Numbered from the stretch's first letter, positions 14,163 to 22,645 are shown. The stretch: 27,187 bases of DNA from Parabacteroides hominis (GCF_014287585.1 NZ_JACOOJ010000049.1:1-27187), one strand, 5' to 3'. Numbers and translations are program-made. Notes: generated from the sequence alone by a model not told the origin.

Positions 14163-16061
14163 TTATACTGAAACTTTTACTTCACAGGGAATGGTAAACC
14201 AAAACGTACTACCCACACCTTCTTCCGATACTACTCCGATTTCCCCTTTCAGGTAATCGATGATCGTATGGCAAATGGATAAACCGAGTCCCGTTCCCTG
14301 GATGAACATGTCGAATTTGGCAAACCGTTCGAACACATGCGGGATGTTCTCTTCTGCAATCCCTTTCCCCGTATCGGAAACATAGAAGCGAAGGCCGCCT
14401 TCGATCTCTTCATATCCCATTGTGATGGAACCCTTGAACGTGAATTTGCAGGCGTTTGTCAGGAAATTGGTGACCACCTGCATCAGCCGGTTCTTTTCGG
14501 AATGGATAAAACAATTCTTCTCCGGCAGGACGCAGATCAGCTTTACACCCGGCTTGGTTTTATTGCAGAAGACCTGTTCCAGGCGGTTGAACATGCCTGA
14601 AACATCTATGTCGCTATAGGTAAAGTCCATCTTGCCCGCCTCGATCTTGGATAGGTCGAGAATGTCGTTGATGAGTTGCAGCAGCAGTTCGTTGTTCGTC
14701 TCGATTATCTTGCGGAATTCTTCCCTGTCTTCTTCCTCTATTTCCCCCTGGGCGATGAGGTTGGAGAAGCCGACGATCGCATTGAGGGGTGTCCGTATTT
14801 CATGGCTCATATTGGCTAAGAAAGCGGTTTTCAGGAGATTGGCCTCTTCTATCTTCTCTTTTTCCCGTAGTTCTTTTTGTGTTTTCCTTTTCTGGATAAG
14901 AAGGCGGATACGCAAAGTGACGATGGAAGCCGACAGGATAAAGATAATAATCCCGCAAATGATCGGGATTTTATACTTTTCGAAGAATGTGGGAGGTTCG
15001 TCAAAATACACGGCATTTTTCGGGTAAAAGGAAGGGTTGATGCCATGTGCATACAAATGCTGATAGTTCAAATATGTTTTAGGACTGCCTCCGATCCGGT
15101 CGCAAGGGACAAAAGCATCCCCTTCCGCCAGGATTTCCCGTATGGTGGTGATAATCGCATCGTTGAAGTCTTCGATGGAGATATAATGTCCGCCCGCAAA
15201 ATTCCCGTTCTTGATGTCGAGGTCGACGATCAGATAGACCGGCGTATTGGAGAAGCTGCTCGTCATCTTCTGCACATTGTCCACCAAATAATGGTTTTCC
15301 CCTTTTTGAGGGATCGCATACCAGGAGTAGTAGATGATCGCGGCATTCTTATTGTTGTAAGTCGTCAGCGTGTCCAACAGGTTTTCCGTCGAGAGTTTCG
15401 GCCACGACAGGACATCCAGTTCAAGATCCGGATACTGTTCTTCCAATACGTTCTGTAGCTCCTGGCACGTGACGAAGCTGATATAACGGTTGTCGCAGAT
15501 AAAGGCGATTTTCTTCAGTTCGGGTTGTATCTTCCGGATAGTCTCGATCGTCTCCCGGACGTAAAGCGGCTGCCGCAAGGTCGTGACATTATAGCCTTTG
15601 ATCATTTCTGAAGTGGGGATCATTGCTCCCCGGAATCCGAGATTGCGGTCGACCATCGCTTCTATATTGCGGGGAACCATGCCTTGCGAGTAGCAGATGA
15701 GGCTCGGAACGTCTTTCCATTCGTTATCAAAAAGAGGCCGGCTGACGAGCCATGCCGGATCACCGATGCAAATGACGGCTTTCGGGGGAAAAGGATATTG
15801 TTGCCGCAAATAATCCACTTTGCAGTTGATTTCGGCCGTATCCTTGATTAGCGGAATCTGCAACTCTTCTCCTTTTACCGGAATCCCGTCATGGGTAAGT
15901 GTGGTGCGAATCGCTTCATAGGCCTGATGTGTCCATGTCTCCCTGAAATTGATAGAGTGAAGCACCAATATGTAGTCTTTGGCGCGATCCTGTTGGGCGT
16001 GAAGTACCGGACTGCACAATAACAGGATAAAAAATATGATGAGTAGACTGGCTTTATTCAT
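14163..16061 (-). CDS. membrane sensor histidine kinase with periplasmic binding-protein-like domain
   Basis: 632 residues from the ATG at 16061, chosen because it gives a signal sequence (MNKASLLIIFFILLLCSPVLHA). The periplasmic region (about 25-355) resembles the ABC substrate-binding-like sensor fold; its ligand is unknown. One membrane segment lies at about 360-383. A short linker leads to HisKA with H420 in NMSHEIRTPLNA, then HATPase with its N box around 530-540 (TNFLTNACKF) and G box near 590 (GTGLGLSI). There is no receiver domain and no response regulator gene beside it, so its partner must be elsewhere. It converges with ispF at a shared terminator and diverges from the SUI1 gene. 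Confidence 0.88.
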   Translation of the reverse strand: MNKASLLIIFFILLLCSPVLHAQQDRAKDYILVLHSINFRETWTHQAYEAIRTTLTHDGIPVKGEELQIPLIKDTAEINCKVDYLRQQYPFPPKAVICIGDPAWLVSRPLFDNEWKDVPSLICYSQGMVPRNIEAMVDRNLGFRGAMIPTSEMIKGYNVTTLRQPLYVRETIETIRKIQPELKKIAFICDNRYISFVTCQELQNVLEEQYPDLELDVLSWPKLSTENLLDTLTTYNNKNAAIIYYSWYAIPQKGENHYLVDNVQKMTSSFSNTPVYLIVDLDIKNGNFAGGHYISIEDFNDAIITTIREILAEGDAFVPCDRIGGSPKTYLNYQHLYAHGINPSFYPKNAVYFDEPPTFFEKYKIPIICGIIIFILSASIVTLRIRLLIQKRKTQKELREKEKIEEANLLKTAFLANMSHEIRTPLNAIVGFSNLIAQGEIEEEDREEFRKIIETNNELLLQLINDILDLSKIEAGKMDFTYSDIDVSGMFNRLEQVFCNKTKPGVKLICVLPEKNCFIHSEKNRLMQVVTNFLTNACKFTFKGSITMGYEEIEGGLRFYVSDTGKGIAEENIPHVFERFAKFDMFIQGTGLGLSICHTIIDYLKGEIGVVSEEGVGSTFWFTIPCEVKVSV

Positions 16062-16110
16062 TCCTGATTGAATTAGATGATTAGTGCCCTTGATAATCTC
16101 TAAGTATGTA

Positions 16111-16118
16111 CAAAGATA
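16111..16118 (-). promoter_or_regulatory. -7 element for the histidine kinase gene
   Basis: TATCTTTG on the minus strand fits TAnnTTTG. No clear -33 TTTG was found at the usual distance. The implied leader is about 45 nt to the ATG at 16061, which supports that start over the longer open frame reaching 16229. Confidence 0.5.
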
Positions 16119-16136
16119 TGCAATAATGTCCGTAAT

Positions 16137-16168
16137 CTTGTTTATCCCAGCGTTAATTTGTAGATTTG
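16137..16168 (+). promoter_or_regulatory. promoter for the SUI1-helicase pair
   Basis: CTTG (16137-16140), a 20-bp spacer and TAGATTTG (16161-16168) form a plausible -33/-7 pair. RNA would start near 16173, leaving about 18 nt before the ATG at 16192. Confidence 0.6.
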
Positions 16169-16191
16169 ACCCCATAAAGTAAAGATGAAAT

Positions 16192-16536
16192 ATGAAGAGT
16201 AACGACTGGAAGGACCGTCTGGGAGTCATGTATTCTACGAACCCGGATTTTCAATATAACACGGAAAACGAAGAGGAAGAAGAAACGCTTCCGAAAGAGA
16301 AGCAGCAGTTGCGTATCGCTTTGGATAAGCGGAACAGGGGCGGCAAGGCCGTGACATTGATAACCGGTTTCCGGGGGACGACTGCCGATCTGGAAGCACT
16401 TGGGAAGTTCCTGAAAGTAAAATGCGGTGTCGGCGGCTCGGCCAAAGACGGGGAAATCATCGTACAGGGCGACCTGCGTCCTAAAGTGCTGGAAATATTA
16501 CAAAAAGAAGGCTATGCCAAAAGCCGTATAATCTGA
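16192..16536 (+). CDS. SUI1/eIF1-like translation initiation factor family protein (YciH type)
   Basis: 114 residues. The N-terminal third is charged and probably disordered, with a Glu-rich stretch. The C-terminal domain is a bacterial SUI1 domain: ALDKRNRGGKAVTLITGFRG, then a CGVGGSAKDGEIIVQGD segment and LQKEGY near the end. Bacterial homologues (YciH) bind the small ribosomal subunit and are linked to start-site discrimination or stress, but the role in this phylum is not settled. The helicase gene begins 4 bases after the stop, so the two are co-transcribed. Confidence 0.9.
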   Translation: MKSNDWKDRLGVMYSTNPDFQYNTENEEEEETLPKEKQQLRIALDKRNRGGKAVTLITGFRGTTADLEALGKFLKVKCGVGGSAKDGEIIVQGDLRPKVLEILQKEGYAKSRII

Positions 16537-16540
16537 TCGT

Positions 16541-19500
16541 ATGCTGACAGTCTACAGAGCCTCCGCCGGAGCCGGGAAGACGCACAAGCTGACCGGTGAA
16601 TATCTGACTTTGCTGTTTACGGGGCCGGGCGCTTTTCGTCGTATCTTGGCCGTGACCTTTACCAACAAGGCGACGGACGAGATGAAAACCCGTATTGTCG
16701 ATGAACTGTACAACTTAGCGTCCGGCAAAAAGTCGGATTATGTGGAATTGCTGAAGTCCGTCTATTCGTTGACGGAGGTTCAGGTACGGAAACAGGCGAC
16801 TAAAATATTGATCGATATCCTGCACGATTATTCCGCTTTCAATATCAGTACGATCGACCGCTTTTTCCAGCAGACCATGCGTGCCTTTACGCGCGAGATC
16901 GGTTTGCAGGGCGGCTACGGGATTGAAATGGATCAGGAATTGGTGCTGACGACAGCTATAGACAACCTGCTGTCGGATCTCGAAAAGCCCGAAAGCAAGG
17001 ACTTGTTAGGCTGGTTGCTCCGGTTCGCAGAAGATAAGATCGAAAACGGAGGGGAATGGAATCTCCGTAAAGACATCATGGCCTTGAGCCGGGAAGTGTT
17101 CAAGGAAAGTTATAAGGCTTTCAGCGATGAGGTTGGCCGGGATATAGAAGATAAGAAAGCGCTGGACGACTATAAGAACGATCTGTACGGCATCATCCGC
17201 TCTGTGGAAACGGCAGCCAAAGAATTAGGCGAACGGGGGCTGGCGATCCTGAATAAATACGGGCTCAAAGTCACCGATTTTAAAGGAGGCAGCCGTTCGC
17301 CCCTGACGCTTTTCGAGCGGTTGGTGCAAGGAGAGATGAAAGAGCCGTCCGCTACTTTTATCGGTTTGGCGGATAACCTGGACGGATGTTTCACGAAAAC
17401 GGTTTCGCTCGGAACCCGGCAGATCATCGGATGTGCTTTTGAGGATGGTTTGAACGATTGCATCAAAGGGATCATTTCCCTGTTCAATAATCTGACTGCC
17501 TATAATACAGCCCGTGAAATCGTCCGTTATTATTATACGTTAGGTATTTTGACTGATGTGTCCCGCCAGATAGCCGCCTACCGGGAAGAAAAGAATGTGA
17601 TGTTGATTGCCGACACGACCGAATTGCTGAATAAGGTGATCGGAGGCAGCGACGCTCCTTTCATTTACGAAAAGACCGGTACGCATGTCGACCACTATAT
17701 GATAGACGAGTTTCAGGACACCAGCGGAATGCAATGGAATAACTTCCGTCCCCTGATCGAAGAGAGCCTTGCACATAGCCGGGACAACCTGATCGTAGGG
17801 GATGTGAAGCAGAGTATTTACCGTTTCCGTAACTCGGACTGGAAGTTGCTGGACGAACAGGTGCAATCCGACTTTTCTCCTGAAGAAGTACGCGAAGAAA
17901 CGCTGAAGGACAACTGGCGCAGTTGCCGGAATATCGTGGAGTTTAACAATGCCCTTTTTACGACACTTCCGGGTGTCCTACAGGCATTATATAATGAAAC
18001 GCTGTCCGTTTCTTCCCTAAGCGAGGAACAGCGCGCTGCTTTTTTCACTAAGATCATGTCCGCATACGATAAAAGTTTTCAACAGGTTCCTCCTCCTTTC
18101 AAGCAGAAAGACGGGCATGTGCGGATTGAATTTCTTTCCGGCGATGACGACAAGGATTGGAAAGAGGAAGCCCTCGAACGTTTGCCCGGCGTGTTGGAGA
18201 AATTGCAGGATAACGGATATGTGCTAAAAGACATTGCGGTTCTTGTCCGCACCAACCAGGAAGGGGCGCAGGTAGCAGATACCTTGCTGACCTATAAAGA
18301 AGAGCATCCTTCCGACCGCTACAACTACGATATTATTTCGGATGAGGCTCTGTTTGTCAGTGGTTCGACGGCTGTCCGCTTCATGGTTTCCCTGTTGCGC
18401 TACCTCAAGAATCCCGAAGACCGGACGAACGAGCAGATCGCCTTATATTCTTATCAGGTGTTGAAGGGGATATTCGGCGTGGAAACTTCGGCTTTTCCGC
18501 CGGAAATCGCCTCTGCTTTGCAAATTCTTTCCCGGCAATCCCTCTATGAAATAACGGAAGGTCTGTTCCGCCTTTTTGCCGCCGATTTTCCCGAAAATGA
18601 GCAGGTATTTGTCCAGGCTTTCCTGGATATGGTGTCCGAATATACCCAGAAAGAGAGCGCGGACCTGAACCGTTTCCTGAAATGGTGGGACGAAACGGGT
18701 TGCCGGAAAACGATTGCCACGCCTGACGGGCAGAACGCGATCCGCATCCTCACGGTCCATAAGTCGAAGGGACTGGGTTTTAAGGTCGTAATCATTCCTT
18801 TCGGGGATTGGGAGATCGACCATAAGCCGACAAAACCGGTGATCCTCTGGTGTCACCCGGAAGAGAAACCGTTCGATCGCCTGCATTTGGTTCCCGTGCG
18901 CTACAGCCAGTCGTTGGGAAAGACGATTTTTGCCGGCGATTATTTTAAGGAACGCTTGCATGCCTTTATCGACAACCTGAATACGTTATATGTCGCTTTT
19001 ACCCGTTCGAAAGAGGAGTTGATCGTTTTCTCTCCGCGTCCGAAGAAGATTAAGGAAGAAACCGGTGAAGTGGAAAAGATATCGACTTTGACCGACGCCT
19101 TGTGGGCGGGCCTGCGTACGGATATGCCCGATACGCGGGATGGCGAGAAACTGATCTCGCTGCCTGCCGCTTTCAATACCGGGACAGGCGTGTTCGAGCT
19201 GGGCGACTGGTGGCAACCGGCTGCAAAGGAAGAGAACAGGGACATTCAGGAGATCGGGATGGCGCGTCTTAGCTCCATCTCCCCGGACGATCGTTTGCAA
19301 TTACGTCTGCATGGCAAAGGCTATTTCTTCGATAATGCCCGTCGTAAACACGGGGCTTTGATGCACGAGGTGTTGAGCCGCATTCGTACGCGGAAGGATA
19401 TTCCGCAGGCTGTCGAACGATATCGTCTGGAGGGAGTTATCGACAAAGAAGAGGCAACGACTCTTGTCAACCGTTTGGAAGAGTTGTTGAACCTGCCGGA

Positions 19501-19768
19501 AGCCGCCTCTTGGTATGACGGGGCGGCACGTGTGTTGAACGAGGTCGATATCCTGTTCGGCAAAGGGCTGTCCAAACGTCCGGACCGTGTGATGATCACC
19601 GGTAGGCGCGTTGTCGTGGTCGACTATAAGTTTGGAGAACACGCCGACCAGCGTTATCACAGCCAGGTAAGGAACTATCTGAAACTGATCCGGCAAATGG
19701 GCTATGACGAGGTAGAAGGTTTCCTTTGGTATGTTGAATTAAACAAAATAGAAGCCGTGAAAGGGTGA
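16541..19768 (+). CDS. UvrD/RecB-like helicase-nuclease (AddA-like)
   Basis: 1075 residues. Walker A is ASAGAGKT (7-14). Motif Ia reads TFTNKATDEMK. Walker B is D389-E390-F-Q-D-T, followed by GDVKQSIYRFR, and motif VI-type sequences LTVHKSKGLGF and LYVAFTRSKEEL are present. The C-terminal PD-(D/E)XK nuclease has D1015 and D1028-Y-K1030, with an upstream His in ALMHEVLSR. This is the architecture of AddA, the helicase-nuclease of the AddAB recombination enzyme acting at double-strand breaks. A partner AddB gene would be expected nearby but is not in the window, so I withhold the symbol. Start ATG at 16541 is firm because the Walker A motif begins at residue 7. Confidence 0.9.
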   Translation: MLTVYRASAGAGKTHKLTGEYLTLLFTGPGAFRRILAVTFTNKATDEMKTRIVDELYNLASGKKSDYVELLKSVYSLTEVQVRKQATKILIDILHDYSAFNISTIDRFFQQTMRAFTREIGLQGGYGIEMDQELVLTTAIDNLLSDLEKPESKDLLGWLLRFAEDKIENGGEWNLRKDIMALSREVFKESYKAFSDEVGRDIEDKKALDDYKNDLYGIIRSVETAAKELGERGLAILNKYGLKVTDFKGGSRSPLTLFERLVQGEMKEPSATFIGLADNLDGCFTKTVSLGTRQIIGCAFEDGLNDCIKGIISLFNNLTAYNTAREIVRYYYTLGILTDVSRQIAAYREEKNVMLIADTTELLNKVIGGSDAPFIYEKTGTHVDHYMIDEFQDTSGMQWNNFRPLIEESLAHSRDNLIVGDVKQSIYRFRNSDWKLLDEQVQSDFSPEEVREETLKDNWRSCRNIVEFNNALFTTLPGVLQALYNETLSVSSLSEEQRAAFFTKIMSAYDKSFQQVPPPFKQKDGHVRIEFLSGDDDKDWKEEALERLPGVLEKLQDNGYVLKDIAVLVRTNQEGAQVADTLLTYKEEHPSDRYNYDIISDEALFVSGSTAVRFMVSLLRYLKNPEDRTNEQIALYSYQVLKGIFGVETSAFPPEIASALQILSRQSLYEITEGLFRLFAADFPENEQVFVQAFLDMVSEYTQKESADLNRFLKWWDETGCRKTIATPDGQNAIRILTVHKSKGLGFKVVIIPFGDWEIDHKPTKPVILWCHPEEKPFDRLHLVPVRYSQSLGKTIFAGDYFKERLHAFIDNLNTLYVAFTRSKEELIVFSPRPKKIKEETGEVEKISTLTDALWAGLRTDMPDTRDGEKLISLPAAFNTGTGVFELGDWWQPAAKEENRDIQEIGMARLSSISPDDRLQLRLHGKGYFFDNARRKHGALMHEVLSRIRTRKDIPQAVERYRLEGVIDKEEATTLVNRLEELLNLPEAASWYDGAARVLNEVDILFGKGLSKRPDRVMITGRRVVVVDYKFGEHADQRYHSQVRNYLKLIRQMGYDEVEGFLWYVELNKIEAVKG

Positions 19769-19774
19769 TATATT

Positions 19775-19804
19775 TTTGTTATTCGGTAAAAATGAATATT
19801 TTTG
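19775..19804 (+). promoter_or_regulatory. promoter for psd-pssA
   Basis: TTTG (19775-19778), an 18-bp spacer and TATTTTTG (19797-19804) match the consensus well. RNA would start near 19810, about 30 nt before the psd ATG. A second TATTTTTG (19771-19778) overlaps the -33 element and could act as an alternative upstream start. Confidence 0.7.
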
Positions 19805-19840
19805 CAAATTCTTACGATAAATACTCGATTGAATTAAAGA

Positions 19841-20503
19841 ATGAAAGTACATAAAGAAGGAACAGGGCTATTATTAACGCTTTTCACGATATTCTTTGTC
19901 GTGGATGTTGCGCTGTATCATACTGTTGGTAGAGGTTGGGTGTTCTATGCCACGACTTTCGTCACCACAGTCTTGTTCTTGTTGGTACTTAACTTCTTCC
20001 GCAGCCCGTTCCGCCGCTTCCCGTATGATTCTGAAGGGCTGGTGATCGCCCCTGCCGACGGTACGATCGTGGCGATCGAAGAAGTGATGGAGAATGAAAT
20101 CCTGCACAGGGAATGCTTGCAGATATCCATATTCATGTCCGTTTTCAATGTGCATGCCAATTGGTTCCCGGTGAACGGGACTGTCAAGCACGTGTCACAT
20201 CAGAACGGGCGTTTCCGTGCCGCCTACCTGCCAAAGAGTAGCACGGAGAACGAGCGTTCGGCAGTTGTCATTACAACCCGTAACGGGGTGGATGTATTGG
20301 CACGCCAGATTGCGGGTGCGTTGGCACGGCGTATCGTGACCTATGCCAAAGTCGGCGAGAAATGCCATGTGGACGAGCAGATGGGCTTCATCAAGTTCGG
20401 TTCGCGTGTAGACGTTTACCTGCCTGTCGGGACGGAAGTCCTGGTTGAAATGGATCAGAAGGTTACCGGTAACCAGACTCCGATAGCCCGTTTGGGAAAA
20501 TAA
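19841..20503 (+). CDS. psd: phosphatidylserine decarboxylase
   Basis: 220 residues, the short archaeal/Bacteroidetes type. Two hydrophobic segments lie near the N-terminus (about 9-55). The self-cleavage site that makes the pyruvoyl group is G187-S188 in KFGSRVDVYLP. The enzyme converts phosphatidylserine to phosphatidylethanolamine at the inner membrane. pssA, which makes its substrate, starts 9 bases after the stop, and a clear promoter lies upstream. Confidence 0.94.
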   Translation: MKVHKEGTGLLLTLFTIFFVVDVALYHTVGRGWVFYATTFVTTVLFLLVLNFFRSPFRRFPYDSEGLVIAPADGTIVAIEEVMENEILHRECLQISIFMSVFNVHANWFPVNGTVKHVSHQNGRFRAAYLPKSSTENERSAVVITTRNGVDVLARQIAGALARRIVTYAKVGEKCHVDEQMGFIKFGSRVDVYLPVGTEVLVEMDQKVTGNQTPIARLGK

Positions 20504-20512
20504 GAAAAATAA

Positions 20513-21217
20513 ATGAGCATCAAGAATAGCATACCTAATTTTGTTACCTGCTGCAGCCTGATATCGGGTTGTATCGCTTGTATTATGGCGTTGAGGGGAA
20601 ACTTGCCGATGTCGACCCTGTGGATCGTCATTGCAGCCGTTTTCGATTTCGGCGACGGTTTTGCCGCCCGCTCTCTGCACGCCTATTCTCCGATGGGGAA
20701 GGAATTGGATTCCCTTTCCGATATGGTCAGCTTCGGGGTTGCTCCCGGAATGATCGTCTATTGGCTGTTGGAGCAAGCGTGTATGACGACTCCTGCTTTG
20801 GGGGAGGCGGCTGGTTATGTCCCGTATATGGCTTTGGTGATACCGGTCTTTTCCGGGTTGCGCCTTGCCAAATTCAATATCGATGAAAGGCAGACCACTT
20901 CTTTTATCGGTATGCCTGTCCCGGCTCATGCTCTTTTCTGGGCGTCTATCGGGTATGCGTTTAATTCTGCCGTACCGATGGACAGCATCGAGTTTATTGC
21001 CGGAACGATAGTTGTGGCGATCCTGTTTTCGTTTTTGCTGGTGTCGGAGGTTCCGATGTTTTCATTGAAAGTAAAGTCGTTGGCCTGGAAAGGCAACGAG
21101 CTTCGCTATATTTTAGTAGCTGGGGCAGTGATCTTTGTGGCTCTCTTTGGCGTTCTGGGCATTGCCGGAACAATCATTCTCTATATAACCTTGTCTTTTT
21201 TTAACAAAAGAAGATAA
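20513..21217 (+). CDS. pssA: CDP-diacylglycerol--serine O-phosphatidyltransferase
   Basis: 234 residues and about six to eight membrane segments. The CDP-alcohol phosphatidyltransferase motif D-x2-D-G-x2-A-R-x8-G-x3-D-x3-D is complete with D45, D48, R53, G62, D66 and D70. It joins serine to CDP-diacylglycerol to make phosphatidylserine, the substrate of the psd product encoded immediately upstream. Confidence 0.94.
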   Translation: MSIKNSIPNFVTCCSLISGCIACIMALRGNLPMSTLWIVIAAVFDFGDGFAARSLHAYSPMGKELDSLSDMVSFGVAPGMIVYWLLEQACMTTPALGEAAGYVPYMALVIPVFSGLRLAKFNIDERQTTSFIGMPVPAHALFWASIGYAFNSAVPMDSIEFIAGTIVVAILFSFLLVSEVPMFSLKVKSLAWKGNELRYILVAGAVIFVALFGVLGIAGTIILYITLSFFNKRR

Positions 21218-21228
21218 ACAAGAATTCG

Positions 21229-21236
21229 TATCTTTG
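21229..21236 (+). promoter_or_regulatory. -7 element for the DUF4834-like gene
   Basis: TATCTTTG matches TAnnTTTG 34 bases before the ATG at 21270. I saw no TTTG at the expected -33 distance, so the gene may also be read from the psd-pssA transcript. Confidence 0.45.
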
Positions 21237-21269
21237 TGTTTGTGTAATGAACCAACTAAGTGACGGAAT

Positions 21270-21536
21270 ATGTTTAAGTTTTTGTTTGTTATGTTCTTCT
21301 TCTTTATCCTGTTAGTCTTTCTAATGGGATTCTCTATCTTGCGTACCTTTAAAAATATCCTGTTCGGAAGCGGAAGTAGCGGAAAGAAGGGTGAACAACG
21401 CCGTCAAACAAGCGGTTACTCTTCCGATGCGCGTAGCAACAGTTCTGCACGTGACGAATATGCCTCACAGGCCTCCCGTAAAAAGATCTTTGCGAAAGAT
21501 GAAGGGGAGTATGTGGACTATGAGGAAGTCAAATAA
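21270..21536 (+). CDS. small membrane protein, DUF4834-like
   Basis: 88 residues. An N-terminal membrane helix (about 3-24, mostly Phe, Leu and Ile) is followed by a polar tail rich in Ser, Gly, Arg and Lys, ending in the acidic motif KIFAKDEGEYVDYEEVK. The layout fits the DUF4834 family of Bacteroidetes, whose function is unknown. It follows pssA in the same direction, and its end faces the convergent tadA gene with only 5 bases between. Confidence 0.75.
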   Translation: MFKFLFVMFFFFILLVFLMGFSILRTFKNILFGSGSSGKKGEQRRQTSGYSSDARSNSSARDEYASQASRKKIFAKDEGEYVDYEEVK

Positions 21537-21541
21537 GCTGT

Positions 21542-21985
21542 TCAGCGCTTGCGCTGAAAGAAGTTGCGCATTTCTTCGGCGCATTCGTTTTCGAGAATCC
21601 CTTTTTTGACTGTCGCTTTTGGATGTAAGGCTTTCGGTGCGTATTGCTGGAAGCCTCTTTTTTCGTCTGAAGCTCCGTAGACGATCTTGCTCAGTTGCGA
21701 CCAACCGATCGCGCCGGCACACATCACGCATGGTTCCACCGTCACATAAAGGCTGCATCCGGTCAGGTACTTGGCTCCTAAGACACCGACTGCCGCCGTT
21801 ATTGCCAGCATCTCGGCATGGGCGGTCGGATCGTTCAGACGTTCCGTTTGGTTGTGGGCGCGGGCTATGATCCGGTTATTGCATACGATAACGGCTCCGA
21901 CGGGAACTTCCCCCTCATCGGCTGCAGCGCGGGCTTCTATCAGCGCCTGCTTCATGAAATATTCGTCGTTGAACGGGTCGATCAT
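21542..21985 (-). CDS. tadA: tRNA adenosine(34) deaminase TadA-like protein
   Basis: 147 residues. The cytidine-deaminase fold zinc site is H56-A-E58 with P85-C86-V-M-C89. TadA-type residues are visible around it: VPVGAVIV and HNQTERLNDPTAHAEM. The enzyme deaminates A34 of tRNA-Arg(ACG) to inosine; guanine deaminase-type relatives share the fold, so substrate is assigned by similarity. Its start overlaps the end of the upstream small gene by 4 bases (ATGA), indicating translational coupling. A short hairpin overlaps its stop codon at 21541-21558. Confidence 0.9.
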   Translation of the reverse strand: MIDPFNDEYFMKQALIEARAAADEGEVPVGAVIVCNNRIIARAHNQTERLNDPTAHAEMLAITAAVGVLGAKYLTGCSLYVTVEPCVMCAGAIGWSQLSKIVYGASDEKRGFQQYAPKALHPKATVKKGILENECAEEMRNFFQRKR

Positions 21986-22209
21986 CTTCTCATTTCGTTT
22001 TCGTTGAAGAGGGTCGGATAATCCTCTTCCAGGGTTTTAAGTATATGGGACAGGATTGTCTCGCGATACCAACGGGATTTGTTGATGATTTTATACCTGG
22101 CAAGATAACGCTCCACGGCCTTCTGCTCCTCGTCGTTGAGCATAAAAGTGACCTTGTGCACGCGCGGGTGATTCGGTTGCGGAGATGAATATTTACGTTT
22201 CAGTGTCAT
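21982..22209 (-). CDS. small ribbon-helix-helix-like protein coupled to tadA
   Basis: 75 residues from the ATG at 22209; the frame is open to 22269, but those codons cross the divergent promoter region. A basic N-terminus leads to a strand (HKVTFMLN), then a helix (DEEQKAVERYLARYK) and a second helix (KSRWYRETILSHILKTLEED). This resembles the ribbon-helix-helix fold of small DNA-binding proteins and mobilisation accessory proteins, but it is a pattern judgement only. It overlaps tadA by 4 bases and shares a short upstream region with yraN on the other strand. Function unknown. Confidence 0.7.
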   Translation of the reverse strand: MTLKRKYSSPQPNHPRVHKVTFMLNDEEQKAVERYLARYKIINKSRWYRETILSHILKTLEEDYPTLFNENEMRR

Positions 22210-22216
22210 AGTTTTG

Positions 22217-22224
22217 CAAATGTA
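22217..22224 (-). promoter_or_regulatory. -7 element for the small gene and tadA
   Basis: TACATTTG on the minus strand fits TAnnTTTG. The -33 position is T-rich but lacks a clear TTTG. The predicted start is within a few bases of the ATG at 22209, so the leader would be almost absent. Confidence 0.5.
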
Positions 22225-22256
22225 AGGGTGAAAGCGCAAATAAAAAAGAAAAACGT

Positions 22257-22264
22257 TATATTTG
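22257..22264 (+). promoter_or_regulatory. -7 element for yraN
   Basis: TATATTTG fits TAnnTTTG and lies 15 bases before the ATG at 22280, giving a leader of about 10 nt. This argues against the in-frame TTG at 22262, which overlaps the element. Confidence 0.5.
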
Positions 22265-22279
22265 TGCAAATTACAGGGA

Positions 22280-22645
22280 ATGGCAAAACGAAACGAGACA
22301 GGAAAAGACGGTGAGTCGGTCGCACGTGCTTTCTTAGAAAAGCAGGGCTACAGGATTACACATACGAACTGGCATTGGCATCATTATGAGCTGGATATTG
22401 TCGCTGTCAAAGATGCCTGCCTGGTAGTAGTCGAGGTAAAAACACGTTCGGAAGATTATCTTTTAGCGCCGGAAGAGGCGGTCGATGCTCCCAAAATACG
22501 CCGTATCGTGGCGGCAGCCGATGCGTATGTCCGCTTTTTCAATCTCGAACTGCCGGTCCGTTTCGACATCATAACCGTAATAAAAAAGGGAAAGGAATAC
22601 GAAATCGATCATATCGATGACGCGTTCTATGCTCCTTGCAAGTAG
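22280..22645 (+). CDS. YraN/UPF0102 family protein
   Basis: 121 residues. The family core is clear: G-x2-GESVARAFLEKQGY, then the nuclease-like E-L-D-I-V-A and VVEVKTRS motifs, an Ala-rich helix (KIRRIVAAADAYV) and RFDIITV. UPF0102 proteins have a PD-(D/E)XK-like fold; a nuclease or resolvase role is suggested but not established. It is divergent from the small gene upstream of tadA and is followed by the MmcQ-like gene after 54 bases. Confidence 0.88.
   Translation: MAKRNETGKDGESVARAFLEKQGYRITHTNWHWHHYELDIVAVKDACLVVVEVKTRSEDYLLAPEEAVDAPKIRRIVAAADAYVRFFNLELPVRFDIITVIKKGKEYEIDHIDDAFYAPCK

Noticed and set aside
14877..15458. 193-codon open frame on the plus strand inside the kinase gene
   Set aside because: It lies entirely antisense to well-supported kinase codons, has no recognisable motifs and no promoter; it is a shadow of the GC-rich third positions.
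16062..16229. Longer start for the histidine kinase
   Set aside because: The extension covers the divergent promoter region and buries the clear signal peptide that begins at 16061.
20195..20929. 244-codon open frame antisense to psd and pssA
   Set aside because: It covers the catalytic regions of two confidently assigned genes, is rich in His, Arg and Gln as expected for an antisense shadow, and has no support.
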